From positions 1 to 22,700 of the forward strand of contig JACCUC010000022.1 of NCBI GenBank assembly GCA_013812065.1: a stretch of 22,700 nucleotides of DNA, given 5' to 3'. The position numbers and the translations under genes were made by a program. The notes beneath the pieces were generated by a model. The model was not told the origin of the DNA. It did no database searches and worked only from the letters and a program-made list of their open reading frames with translations. Source of the DNA: Thermoleophilaceae bacterium (GTDB lineage: Bacteria > Actinomycetota > Thermoleophilia > Solirubrobacterales > Thermoleophilaceae). Of this stretch, positions 13,410 to 20,845 are shown in pieces (positions within the stretch are counted from its first letter, which is position 1; each line of letters opens with the position of its first letter).

Positions 13410-13871
13410 CTAGGGCGCCAACCTGGCGTACGCTGCGTTCGCCCCGCCGCTGGTCGGGCCCCCGGCTCCCTCGGCGAGGGCTTCCACGCTGGCGCGCCAG
13501 AGCTCCTGGGCCCACTCCTGCCGGCCCTCGGCCACTGCCCGGGCGCACAGAGAGATCAGGTCGGCGAGCTCGGCGACCGCCTCGAGGTCGCCGCGGGCGG
13601 CGAGACGGGCGAGCCCGAGCGCGTACAGGGCGTCGCCGCCGAGCAGGCGCAGGTCGGCGTCCATTCGCGTGAAGGCGCGCGGGCTGTCGTAGTGCATCAG
13701 CCAGCCCTCGTGGACGGCCTCGACCACGAAGGCTCGGTCGGGATCGTCCGGGAGGCCCGCCTCGAAGCAACCGCCCGGAAGCTCCGGGTCGGCGTGGGCG
13801 CGCAGCGGAAGGTCGGCCGTGGCCACGACCTCCGCCAGGGCGCCGCCGGCCGGTCCCGCGGCGCGCGTCAC
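13410..13871 (-). CDS. Helical protein coupled to hemL, possible prenyl-synthase-like partner
   Basis: The 153-residue protein starts at the GTG at 13871, which overlaps the hemL stop by four bases (GTGA) and implies coupled translation. It is mostly helical and soluble. The stretch DADLRLLGGDALYALGLARLA (in parts, residues 71-91), then GDLEAVAELADLIS, resembles the helix of trans-prenyltransferases that carries the GDyL motif. It has no DDxxD motif of its own. That pattern is also seen in the non-catalytic subunit of heptaprenyl diphosphate synthases. This is only a resemblance, and I do not assign a function. It lies between hemL and the bc-complex genes, with a polyprenyl synthase gene about 3 kb downstream. 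The last 20 residues are Gly/Ala-rich. Confidence 0.7.
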   Translation of the reverse strand: MTRAAGPAGGALAEVVATADLPLRAHADPELPGGCFEAGLPDDPDRAFVVEAVHEGWLMHYDSPRAFTRMDADLRLLGGDALYALGLARLAARGDLEAVAELADLISLCARAVAEGRQEWAQELWRASVEALAEGAGGPTSGGANAAYARLAP

Positions 13872-15151
13872 AGCGCCTCGAAGGCCGCGCGCGCGGCTGT
13901 CAACGTGCGCTCGATCGCCGCCTCGTCGTGGGCCACGGACGGAAACCACGCCTCGAACTGCGACGGTGGCGGATACACACCGCGTACCAGCAGCTCACGG
14001 CAGAAGGCCGCGTGGGCCTCGAGATCGCAGGCGCGCGCCTCCTCGTAGCTCGTGACCGGAGCCTCCGAGAAGAAGACGGTCAGCAGGCCGGTGACGTTGG
14101 CGACCTGCACCGCCACGCCCGCCGCGGCGGCGGCCTCGCGCAGGCCCGTCGCGAGCTGCATGGTGATTGTCTCGAGCCGCCGGTACGCGTCCCCGTCGAG
14201 CAGCTCGAGCGTGGCCAGGCCGGCGGCGACGGCGAGCGGATTACCGGACAGGGTCCCCGCCTGGTAGACGTCGCCCGCCGGGGCCACGTGCTCCATGAGA
14301 TCGCGCCGGCCGGCGTAGGCAGCCGCCGGGAGGCCTCCGCCGACCACCTTGCCGAGCACGGTGAGATCGGGCGTTACGCCCTCGCGCTGCTGGGCGCCCC
14401 CGCGCGCGACGCGAAAGCCTGTGATCACCTCGTCGAAGACGAGCAGCGCCCCGGACGCGTCGGCGGCCTCGCGCAGGAAGCCGAGGAAGCCCTCGGCGGG
14501 GCGGACGAGGCCCATGTTCGCCGGGTAGGGCTCGCACAGGATCGCAGCGGGCGGGCGCTCGGCCAGCGCCCGCTCGACCGCCGCGCGGTCATTCCAGGGC
14601 AGGACAACCGTGTCGGCGGCCTGGGCGGCGGTCACGCCCGGGCTCCCCGGCAGGCCTTGGGTCGCGAGCCCCGATCCCGCCTCGGCGAGCAGCCCGTCGG
14701 CGTGGCCGTGGTAGGCCCCCGCGAACTTGAGCACCGGATCACGCCCGCTGACCGCCCGCGCCAGCCGCACCGCGCTCATCGCCGCCTCGGTCCCCGACGA
14801 CGTCATCCGCACCATCTCGGCGCCCGGCACGCGGTCCACTATCTCCGCCGCCAGCTCTACCTCCCCTTGTGTCGGCGCCCCGTAGCTCGTCCCGCGGGCA
14901 AGGGCCTCGCTGACGGCGCCGACCACGTGCGGATGCGCGTGGCCCGCGATGAGCGGGCCCCAGGATCCCACCCAGTCCACGTACCGGTTGCCGTCCACGT
15001 CGACGAGCTCGCAGCCCTCGCCATGGGAGACGAAGATCGGATCGCGCGCGATCGACTTCATGGCGCGCACAGGCGAGTTCACGCCGCCGGGGAGCAACTC
15101 GAGCGCCCGCCGATACAGGCCTGCGGAGCGAGGCGCGGCTTCGAGCGTCAC
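13868..15151 (-). CDS. hemL: Glutamate-1-semialdehyde 2,1-aminomutase
   Basis: The 427-residue protein begins with the characteristic LLPGGVNSPVRA (19-30). The PLP site is intact: SSGTEAAM (118-125) for phosphate, FDEVITGFR (239-247) with the ring-contacting aspartate, and the Schiff-base lysine K268 in VLGKVVGGG. It converts glutamate-1-semialdehyde to 5-aminolevulinate, so this organism uses the C5 tetrapyrrole pathway. The start is GTG at 15151. The 115-base gap to the fused siroheme decarboxylase gene contains inverted repeats, so hemL may have its own promoter. Downstream it is translationally coupled to the 153-residue helical protein. Length and motifs are standard. Confidence 0.95.
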   Translation of the reverse strand: MTLEAAPRSAGLYRRALELLPGGVNSPVRAMKSIARDPIFVSHGEGCELVDVDGNRYVDWVGSWGPLIAGHAHPHVVGAVSEALARGTSYGAPTQGEVELAAEIVDRVPGAEMVRMTSSGTEAAMSAVRLARAVSGRDPVLKFAGAYHGHADGLLAEAGSGLATQGLPGSPGVTAAQAADTVVLPWNDRAAVERALAERPPAAILCEPYPANMGLVRPAEGFLGFLREAADASGALLVFDEVITGFRVARGGAQQREGVTPDLTVLGKVVGGGLPAAAYAGRRDLMEHVAPAGDVYQAGTLSGNPLAVAAGLATLELLDGDAYRRLETITMQLATGLREAAAAAGVAVQVANVTGLLTVFFSEAPVTSYEEARACDLEAHAAFCRELLVRGVYPPPSQFEAWFPSVAHDEAAIERTLTAARAAFEAL

Positions 15152-15211
15152 CGTAAGCCGCCGACTGTGGAAGCCGCGCCGAGCGATGTCGCTATCGAGG
15201 GGCTCCCTGAG

Positions 15212-15250
15212 CGAGCGAAGCGAGCGTACCCGAGAGAGCGATCTCGCTCG
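15212..15250 (-). terminator. Inverted-repeat region after the fused ahbA-ahbB gene
   Basis: CGAGCGA (15212-15218) and CGAGCG (15221-15226) can each pair with the CGCTCG/TCGCTCG at 15244-15250. A smaller GAGA/TCTC stem lies between them. It starts 17 bases past the stop of the siroheme decarboxylase gene. It may be a weak, T-less terminator or attenuator between that gene and hemL. The alternating GAGCGA composition could also create this by chance. Confidence 0.35.
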
Positions 15251-15266
15251 ACGCGGCGGCGCCCCG

Positions 15267-16346
15267 TCAGCAGTGCTCCCCTTCCCACCGCCCGAAGTCG
15301 CCGGTGAAGTAGAGCATCCTCACCTTCTTGAACTCCGTCGACGAGTAGAGCGTCGCCCGCCCGTCGATCCCCGTCTCCTCAGCGATGGCATCGAGGATCG
15401 CGTCGCACTCCTGCTTCGAGCGCCCATGGGCCATCGTGAAGACCGAGTACGGCCAGTCGCCGTACGTCGGACGCTGGTAGCAGTGCGAGATGCCGCGGAA
15501 TGAGGCCATGCGCGGCCCCAGCTCGAGCACCCGCTCCTCCGGCACGTTCCAGACGCCCATTCCGTTGGCGGAGAAACCGGCGCGGCGGTGGAAGAGGATC
15601 GCCGCGACCCGCCGCAGCGCTCCGCGCTCGCGCATCGAGGCGAGGTGGTCGAGCATCCGGCTCTGGTCGATGCCGATCGCCGCGGCCGCGGCGGCGTAGG
15701 GCTCGGGGACGACCGGCATGTCGCCCTGGAGGTTGCGGATCACGGCGAGGTCGAGCTCCGACAGCTCGATCGCCTCGGGCTCGCGGTAGTCCTCGACGAC
15801 ACCTGCCGCCTTCGCGAGCGTCTCGGTGTCGCCCTCCATCTCGAGGTCCATGCGGATCTTGAACAGCCGCAGGGTCGGCAGCTGGCGCATCGATGTCGCG
15901 CCGGCCTCGGCGGCGAGGACCTCGAGCGTGCCGTCGAGGCCGAGCTGGGAGTCGGGCTCGACGGCGATCGTGAACCACATGTTGAAGTCGTGGTTGCGGA
16001 GGTAGTTGTGGGTCACGCCCGGGTGGGCGTTGATCGCCTTGGCCGCTCGCCACGGATGCTCGGGGTCGACCCGGGCGGCCACGAGCATCGACCTGTAGCC
16101 GAGCACGCGTGTGTCGAAGATCGGCGTGACCTGGCGGATGATGCGCTCGTCGAGCAGCCTCTGCGTGCGGCGCAGGACCTCTTCCTCGCTGACCCCGGCG
16201 AACTCACCGACGCGGGCGAACGGGCGCGGCTCGAGCGGGAATCGCCCCTGCAGCAGGTTGAGCAGCCGCTTGTCCAGCTCGTCGAGCGGGACGGCGGCGC
16301 CGTCCGTCCGGGAGCGCAGCTTGGGCGTCGCGGCTAGTTGAGCCAT
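15267..16346 (-). CDS. Siroheme decarboxylase, AhbA-AhbB fusion (Lrp/AsnC fold)
   Basis: The 359-residue protein is two Lrp/AsnC-like modules joined. Module 1 (about 21-175) has a helix-turn-helix and the motif HNYLRNHDFNMWFT (113-126). Module 2 (about 195-350) has a second helix-turn-helix and SHCYQRPTYGDWPYS (287-301). These are the signature motifs of AhbA and AhbB (and the related NirD/L/G/H), which remove the two acetate carboxyls of siroheme to give didecarboxysiroheme; they are not DNA regulators. AhbA and AhbB normally form a heterodimer, so the fusion would make it in one chain. The ATG at 16346 lies inside the end of hemB (13-base overlap). Context (hemB, hemL, b- and c-type cytochromes) supports a role in heme via siroheme; heme d1 is the alternative, but no nir genes are here. 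Confidence 0.85.
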   Translation of the reverse strand: MAQLAATPKLRSRTDGAAVPLDELDKRLLNLLQGRFPLEPRPFARVGEFAGVSEEEVLRRTQRLLDERIIRQVTPIFDTRVLGYRSMLVAARVDPEHPWRAAKAINAHPGVTHNYLRNHDFNMWFTIAVEPDSQLGLDGTLEVLAAEAGATSMRQLPTLRLFKIRMDLEMEGDTETLAKAAGVVEDYREPEAIELSELDLAVIRNLQGDMPVVPEPYAAAAAAIGIDQSRMLDHLASMRERGALRRVAAILFHRRAGFSANGMGVWNVPEERVLELGPRMASFRGISHCYQRPTYGDWPYSVFTMAHGRSKQECDAILDAIAEETGIDGRATLYSSTEFKKVRMLYFTGDFGRWEGEHC

Positions 16347-17308
16347 TCGGCGACCTCGCGAGCGTGGTAGGTGACCACGACATCGGCGCCGGCGCGGCGG
16401 ATGCCGGTCAGGGCCTCGAGCACCGCGGCGCGCTCGTCGAGCAGCCCGGCCGCGGCGGCGGCCTTGACCATTGCGTATTCGCCGCTCACGTTGTAGGCGG
16501 CGACCGGCACGCGGGTCGCCTCCTTGACCCGCCGGATCACGTCGAGGTAGGGAAGGGCGGGCTTGACCATGACGATGTCGGCGCCCTCGTCGACGTCGAG
16601 CAGCGCCTCGCGCACGGCCTCGTCGGCGTTGGCCGGGTCCATCTGGTAGGAGCGCCGGTCGCCGAACGCCGGCGCGGAGCCGGCGGCCTCGCGGAAGGGA
16701 CCGTAGAAGGCGGAGGCGAACTTGGCCGCGTACGAGACGATCGGCGTGCTCGGGTGGCCCTCGGCGTCGAGCTGGGAGCGCAGCGCGGCGACCCGGCCGT
16801 CCATCATGTCGCTCGGCGCGACCGCGTCGGCCCCGGCCTCGGCGTGCGAGATCGCGGTCCTGGCGAGCAGCTCGAGCGTCACGTCGTTGTCGACCTCGCC
16901 GTCGGGGCTCATGACGCCGCAGTGACCGTGCGAGGTATAGCCGCACAGGCACACGTCGGTGATCACCACCAGCTCGGGGACGGCTTCCTTGATCGCGCGC
17001 GTCGCCAGCTGGACGACGCCCTCCACGTCGTGGGCACCGGAGGCCTGCCCGTCCTTGTCGGCGGGAACGCCGAAGAGGAGCACCGCGGGAACCCCGGCGG
17101 CGTAGGCGGTCCGGGCCTCCTCTACGGCGAGTGCGATCGAGTGCCGGGCCACCCCGGGCATGGCGTCGATCGGGGTGCGCTCCTCCGTGCCGAGCTGGAC
17201 GAAGAGCGGCAGGACAAGCTGCGAGGGCGCGAGCTCGGTCTCGCGCACGAGCCCGCGCAGGGCGCTCGTGCGACGCAGCCGGCGAAGGCGCGTGGCGGGA
17301 AAGGCCAT
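16334..17308 (-). CDS. hemB: Porphobilinogen synthase (5-aminolevulinate dehydratase)
   Basis: The 324-residue protein is a full-length HemB. The metal-binding cysteines lie in VCLCGYTSHGHCG (C120, C122, C130), the zinc-dependent type. The two active-site lysines are K196 in YAAKFASAFYGPF and K249 in VMVKPALPYLD. It joins two 5-aminolevulinate molecules into porphobilinogen. The ATG at 17308 is chosen over a long upstream extension that runs into the ABC permease gene. There is no ribosome site, but TAGACT sits 8 bases upstream, suggesting a leaderless mRNA. The gene overlaps the siroheme decarboxylase start by 13 bases, which points to joint regulation of an early and a late step of tetrapyrrole synthesis. 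Confidence 0.96.
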   Translation of the reverse strand: MAFPATRLRRLRRTSALRGLVRETELAPSQLVLPLFVQLGTEERTPIDAMPGVARHSIALAVEEARTAYAAGVPAVLLFGVPADKDGQASGAHDVEGVVQLATRAIKEAVPELVVITDVCLCGYTSHGHCGVMSPDGEVDNDVTLELLARTAISHAEAGADAVAPSDMMDGRVAALRSQLDAEGHPSTPIVSYAAKFASAFYGPFREAAGSAPAFGDRRSYQMDPANADEAVREALLDVDEGADIVMVKPALPYLDVIRRVKEATRVPVAAYNVSGEYAMVKAAAAAGLLDERAAVLEALTGIRRAGADVVVTYHAREVAEWLN

Positions 17309-17316
17309 CGCCGGAA

Positions 17317-17322
17317 AGTCTA
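17317..17322 (-). promoter_or_regulatory. Putative -10 element upstream of hemB
   Basis: TAGACT on the minus strand ends eight bases before the hemB ATG, and no Shine-Dalgarno intervenes. The same hexamer stands nine bases before dcd. It suggests a leaderless transcript for the hem cluster; the -35 is not recognisable. Confidence 0.45.
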
Positions 17323-17394
17323 GTTGCGCAGGCGCTTGGCCGATCCGGCGCTCGCCAATTGCTCGCCCACGCCGGTTCAACCTCGCGCTGGGAC

Positions 17395-18735
17395 CTAGTC
17401 GAACCGTCGCAATCCGAGCCGCGCCGCGGCCCCGAACGCCAGCGTCAATACCAGCAGGTGGGCGAGCGGGAGGAGCATCCCGCCCGAGCCGTCGAGGGCG
17501 GCGCCGAGAGCCGTGAGCGCGGGATCGAAGGGAAACAGCGCGGAGACCACGCGCGTCGTGTCGTAGATCGCGCCGCTGACCGTTCCCGAGGGCACGAGCG
17601 CCACGAACGCCACGGGCAGGGAGACCATGAAGGCGAGCAGCGAGGCGACTCGTACCTCCCGGGCGAGCGCGCCGATCGCCGCGCCCATGGCGGCGAAGCT
17701 GAGCGCGCCGGCGGCGGCCGCCGCCGCCCAGAGCGGCGCGCGGCTCCAATCGAGCTCGACGAAGAGTGCCAGCCCGGCGAGCATGACGAGCGCGACGAGC
17801 AGCGAGCATGCGGCGGCGAGGCCGATCTTCTCGCCGAGCAGGGCGGTACGCGAGACCAGTCCCCGGACGAGCCGGCGGAAGGCGTTCTCCTCGCGCTCGA
17901 GCGCGAGCGTGCCCGCGGCGAGCAGCAGGGTGACGAACATGAGCGAGACCGTCACCGCGAGCGCGACCGCAAAGGACGACAGCGCGGTGGAGCCCGCACC
18001 CTCGACCGCTCGAGCGTCCACGCGGATCGGCTCTGCCACCGATCCGAGCAGCTCGTCGGAGAGGTCGAGATTCTCGCGCGCGAGGCGCGCGAAGTCGAGA
18101 ACCTCCTGGATCTGGCCGCGCGCCGGTGAGCTCGGCGGCAGCGACGCCCGCGCCTGCGCCAGGATGCGCTCCGCCGGCCCGAGGCCGAGAACCGCGAAGT
18201 CGCGGCCGAGGAAGGAGGAGCTCCCGCCGGAGACCACCAGGTTCAGATAGCCGAGCGCGACGCCGGTGAACTTGCGGGTGAGCGCGGCGTTGGCGTCCTG
18301 GACCTGAGACTTGATCGTGTCGCGCACGAGCTGAGCCTTGACCGGGTCCTCGGCGTTGTAGAGGACCTCGACCGTCGCCGGCTCGAGGGCGCTCTGCAAC
18401 TTGAACGGTATGTCCGAGGGGAGGATCAGCGCGCCGAGCACGTCGCCGTCGCGCACGAGCTCACGCGCCTCCTCCCGGCTGTCTACGCGCACCGGGTCGA
18501 CGGCGTCGAAGAGTTGCTGCGAGTAAAGCGAGGTGTCTACCTCCTCCCCGCCCAGGCTGATGACCTCGCCGCCCGCGGGCACCTCGTTGAGGATGGCCAC
18601 CCGTGGCTTCTCAGGGCCGCGAGACAGCGCGAGGCCGATCAGCACGGCCACGACGATCGGGTAGATCACGAGCAGCGCGACGAGCAGCGGCGACCGCCAC
18701 AGGATCTGGAGGTCCTTGAGGAGGAGCCAACGCAT
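17395..18735 (-). CDS. ABC-2 type exporter permease
   Basis: The 446-residue membrane protein has the ABC-2 exporter plan. There is one N-terminal membrane helix (about 16-36) after MRWLLLKDLQILWRSP, a large extracytoplasmic domain (about 40-250), and five or more membrane helices in the last 190 residues, including the LALEREENAFRRLVRG cytoplasmic coupling segment. This resembles YhgE/YhfP and multidrug or glycoconjugate exporters in which one permease pairs with one ATPase. It lies 26 bases after the ATPase gene and must be its partner. The substrate is unknown. The start is ATG at 18735; a GTG two codons upstream is an alternative. Confidence 0.85.
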   Translation of the reverse strand: MRWLLLKDLQILWRSPLLVALLVIYPIVVAVLIGLALSRGPEKPRVAILNEVPAGGEVISLGGEEVDTSLYSQQLFDAVDPVRVDSREEARELVRDGDVLGALILPSDIPFKLQSALEPATVEVLYNAEDPVKAQLVRDTIKSQVQDANAALTRKFTGVALGYLNLVVSGGSSSFLGRDFAVLGLGPAERILAQARASLPPSSPARGQIQEVLDFARLARENLDLSDELLGSVAEPIRVDARAVEGAGSTALSSFAVALAVTVSLMFVTLLLAAGTLALEREENAFRRLVRGLVSRTALLGEKIGLAAACSLLVALVMLAGLALFVELDWSRAPLWAAAAAAGALSFAAMGAAIGALAREVRVASLLAFMVSLPVAFVALVPSGTVSGAIYDTTRVVSALFPFDPALTALGAALDGSGGMLLPLAHLLVLTLAFGAAARLGLRRFD

Positions 18736-18761
18736 CGTCACCGGCCTGCCTCGTGGGCGCC

Positions 18762-19526
18762 TCAGTGCCCGCGCCGGCGCAGGAACTCCACGAACGCGGC
18801 CTCGAAGTCGAGGCCGCTCGCGCCCACCGTCTGCTCGAGCTCGCGCGGTGAGCCCGTGTAGACGGCCTCGCCGTCGGCCAGCACCAGAACGCGGTGGGCG
18901 TGGCGCTCGGCCTCCTGCACGTTGTGGGTCGAGTAGACGATTGCCGTGCCGCCGTCGACGCGCCCGCGCAGGAACTCCCACAGCCGCTCGCGCTGGCCCG
19001 GGTCGAGTGCCGTCGAGGGTTCGTCGAGGAGCAGCGCCTCGGGTTCGGAAAGCAGGCCGATGGCCACGTTGACGCGCTGGCGGTTGCCGCCCGAGAGCGT
19101 CTCGACACGGTCACCGGCGCGCTCGGCGAGCCCGGTCTGGGCGAGCATGCGCTCGACCGCGGCGGCGACGTCGTCGCAGCGCTCGAGGCGGGCGAAGAGG
19201 CGGAGGTTCTCGGCCACGGTCAGGCGCCCGTAGAGAGCCGCCTGCTGCGGGACCCAGCCGATCTCCTCCGGGGGACGGCTGACCCCGCCCGAGTCGGCGC
19301 GCGCCTCGCCGGCGAGAATCGAGAGAAGCGTGGTCTTGCCCGCGCCGTTGGGGCCGATGATGGCCACGAGCTCGCCGGCGTGAACGGTGAGTGAGACCTC
19401 GCGCAGAGCCCGGCGCGCCCCGAAGCGCTTCGACAGGGCGCTCGCCTCGATCACGGGCGAGGGTCCCCGACGTTCGGCGCCGCCGGCCACCGCAGCGGTC
19501 CCGGGCCTGGCGGGCGTCTGTGTCAT
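18762..19526 (-). CDS. ABC transporter ATP-binding protein
   Basis: The 254-residue protein contains a complete nucleotide-binding domain: Walker A GPNGAGKTT (58-66), Q-loop near WVPQQ (91-95), signature LSGGNRQR (144-151), Walker B ALLLDEP (164-170), D-loop and switch histidine H201 in YSTHN. An unusual 24-residue N-terminal extension rich in Ala/Gly/Pro precedes the domain. The pattern fits the subfamily that powers ABC-2 exporters. The start is ATG at 19526; a second ATG nine bases upstream is less likely. It is divergent from the ymdB-like gene with only about 35 bases between starts, so the two promoters must overlap. Confidence 0.92.
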   Translation of the reverse strand: MTQTPARPGTAAVAGGAERRGPSPVIEASALSKRFGARRALREVSLTVHAGELVAIIGPNGAGKTTLLSILAGEARADSGGVSRPPEEIGWVPQQAALYGRLTVAENLRLFARLERCDDVAAAVERMLAQTGLAERAGDRVETLSGGNRQRVNVAIGLLSEPEALLLDEPSTALDPGQRERLWEFLRGRVDGGTAIVYSTHNVQEAERHAHRVLVLADGEAVYTGSPRELEQTVGASGLDFEAAFVEFLRRRGH

Positions 19527-19561
19527 CCCGCGCAACGGTAGAGGAGTGCGAACATGAGGAA

Positions 19562-20341
19562 GTGCGGATTCTCTTCGTCGGCGACATCGTGGGCGCGCCC
19601 GGGCGCCGGGCGCTCGAGTCGCTGCTGCCCGGCCTGCGCGAGCGCCACGAGCCTGACTTCGTCGTCGCCAACGGCGAGAACGTCGCCGGCGGGGTGGGCA
19701 TCACCGAGAAGACCGCCGGCCAGATCTACCGCGCCGGCGTCGATGCGATCACGCTCGGAAACCACGTCTGGAAGCATTCGGAGGTCTACGACTACCTCGA
19801 CCGCGAGCCCCGCATCGTGCGCCCGGCCAACTACCCGAAGGGCAATCCCGGGCGCGGCTGGATGGTGGTCGAGGCCGACGGCGGCTCGAAGCTCGGGGTG
19901 ATCAACCTGTCGGGCCAGGTGTTCCTCGACGCGGCGCGCTCGCCGTTCTCGGAGATCGACGCGATCCTCGCCGAGCTCCGCGGGCAGGTCGTCCACGTGT
20001 TGGTCGACTTCCACGCCGAGGCCACGAGCGAGAAGGTCGCCATGGGCTGGCACCTCGACGGCCGCGTGACCGCGTGCGTCGGCACCCACACCCATGTCCC
20101 GACCGCGGACGCCAAGGTGCTTCCCGGCGGGACCGGCTACATCACCGACGTCGGGATGACCGGGCCCCACGGCGGCGTGATCGGCTCCAAGCGCGAGCCC
20201 ACGGTGCGGCGCTTCGTCACCCAGATGCCGACGAAGCTCGGGACCTCGGAGGAGGATCCGTGGCTGAACGCGGTGCTGATCGAGGCCGGACAGGACGGGC
20301 GGACACGCTCGATCGAGCAGCTGCTGGTGAGGGCGGAGTGA
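19562..20341 (+). CDS. YmdB-family metallophosphoesterase
   Basis: The 259-residue protein has all family motifs: GDIVGAPGR (7-15, metal ligand D8), NGENVAGG (37-44, E39 and N40), GNHVW (66-70, N67 and H68), VDFHAEATSEK (148-158, H151) and GTHTHVPTAD (174-183, H176 and H178). YmdB of Bacillus subtilis hydrolyses 2',3'-cAMP and 3',5'-cAMP and affects biofilm and sporulation decisions; the family is widespread and often lies beside rny (RNase Y), but no rny is present here. The GTG at 19562 is chosen because the family starts (M)RILFVGD. The nearest ribosome-like sequence is badly spaced. It is divergent from the ABC ATPase and convergent with the GtrA gene. Confidence 0.92.
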   Translation: MRILFVGDIVGAPGRRALESLLPGLRERHEPDFVVANGENVAGGVGITEKTAGQIYRAGVDAITLGNHVWKHSEVYDYLDREPRIVRPANYPKGNPGRGWMVVEADGGSKLGVINLSGQVFLDAARSPFSEIDAILAELRGQVVHVLVDFHAEATSEKVAMGWHLDGRVTACVGTHTHVPTADAKVLPGGTGYITDVGMTGPHGGVIGSKREPTVRRFVTQMPTKLGTSEEDPWLNAVLIEAGQDGRTRSIEQLLVRAE

Positions 20342-20350
20342 GCGCCGCCA

Positions 20351-20836
20351 CTACGCGGGCAGTCGACCGATCGCGAAGCTCCACATCTTGTTGCCGACGA
20401 AGTTGAGCGGCATCGCCGCGGCCACCGAGACGGCCTGAGCGACCACCTCGGGCACCCCCGCCGAGGCCACGAGCACGTGCAGGATCGCCGCCTGCACGAG
20501 GAACGCCGCCACGCTGACCGCGAAGAAGCGCGGGGCCTGGAAGCGCGCCCGCTCGGCGCGAGCCGCAAACGTCCAGTGGCGGTTCCACCAGAAGTTGTTG
20601 GTCACCGCGACGGCGAAGGCGATCGTCGCTGCGAGCAGGTGGTGAAGGCCCAGGGCCGAGACCACGACGGTGAACACGCCGAGGTTGATCACGTAGCCGG
20701 AACCGCCCACGAGGCTGAACTTGACGAGCTGGAGCCAGTTGTGGCGGTGACGCATCCCATGGCGCACGCGCAGGTGCACGGGCGGGGTCGTCCTCACCGC
20801 ACGAGCCGGCAGGGCGAAGGTCTCCTCGGTCGGCAT
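20351..20836 (-). CDS. GtrA-family membrane protein
   Basis: The 161-residue protein has four membrane helices (roughly 38-60, 64-82, 105-123 and 128-150). The family motifs are KFSLVGGSGYVINLGVF (39-55), NFWWNRHWTF (81-90) and NFVGNKMWSF (145-154). GtrA-like proteins are thought to flip polyprenyl-linked sugars or otherwise assist glycan modification of the envelope. A basic 33-residue N-terminal segment precedes the first helix. It starts 9 bases past the phosphodiesterase stop, so the two are in one operon, and its end meets the ymdB-like gene only 9 bases away. No glycosyltransferase lies next to it here. Confidence 0.9.
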   Translation of the reverse strand: MPTEETFALPARAVRTTPPVHLRVRHGMRHRHNWLQLVKFSLVGGSGYVINLGVFTVVVSALGLHHLLAATIAFAVAVTNNFWWNRHWTFAARAERARFQAPRFFAVSVAAFLVQAAILHVLVASAGVPEVVAQAVSVAAAMPLNFVGNKMWSFAIGRLPA

Positions 20837-20845
20837 CGGCGCAGG

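Noticed and set aside
15205..15250. GAGCGA-rich tandem repetition as a CRISPR or REP element
   Set aside because: The units are 4-8 bases, irregular and confined to about 45 bases. It is better described as a low-complexity hairpin region.
15267..16346. Annotation as Lrp/AsnC transcriptional regulator
   Set aside because: The fold is shared, but the HNY...NMWF and SHCYQRP...WPYS motifs and the hem gene context identify siroheme decarboxylase modules.
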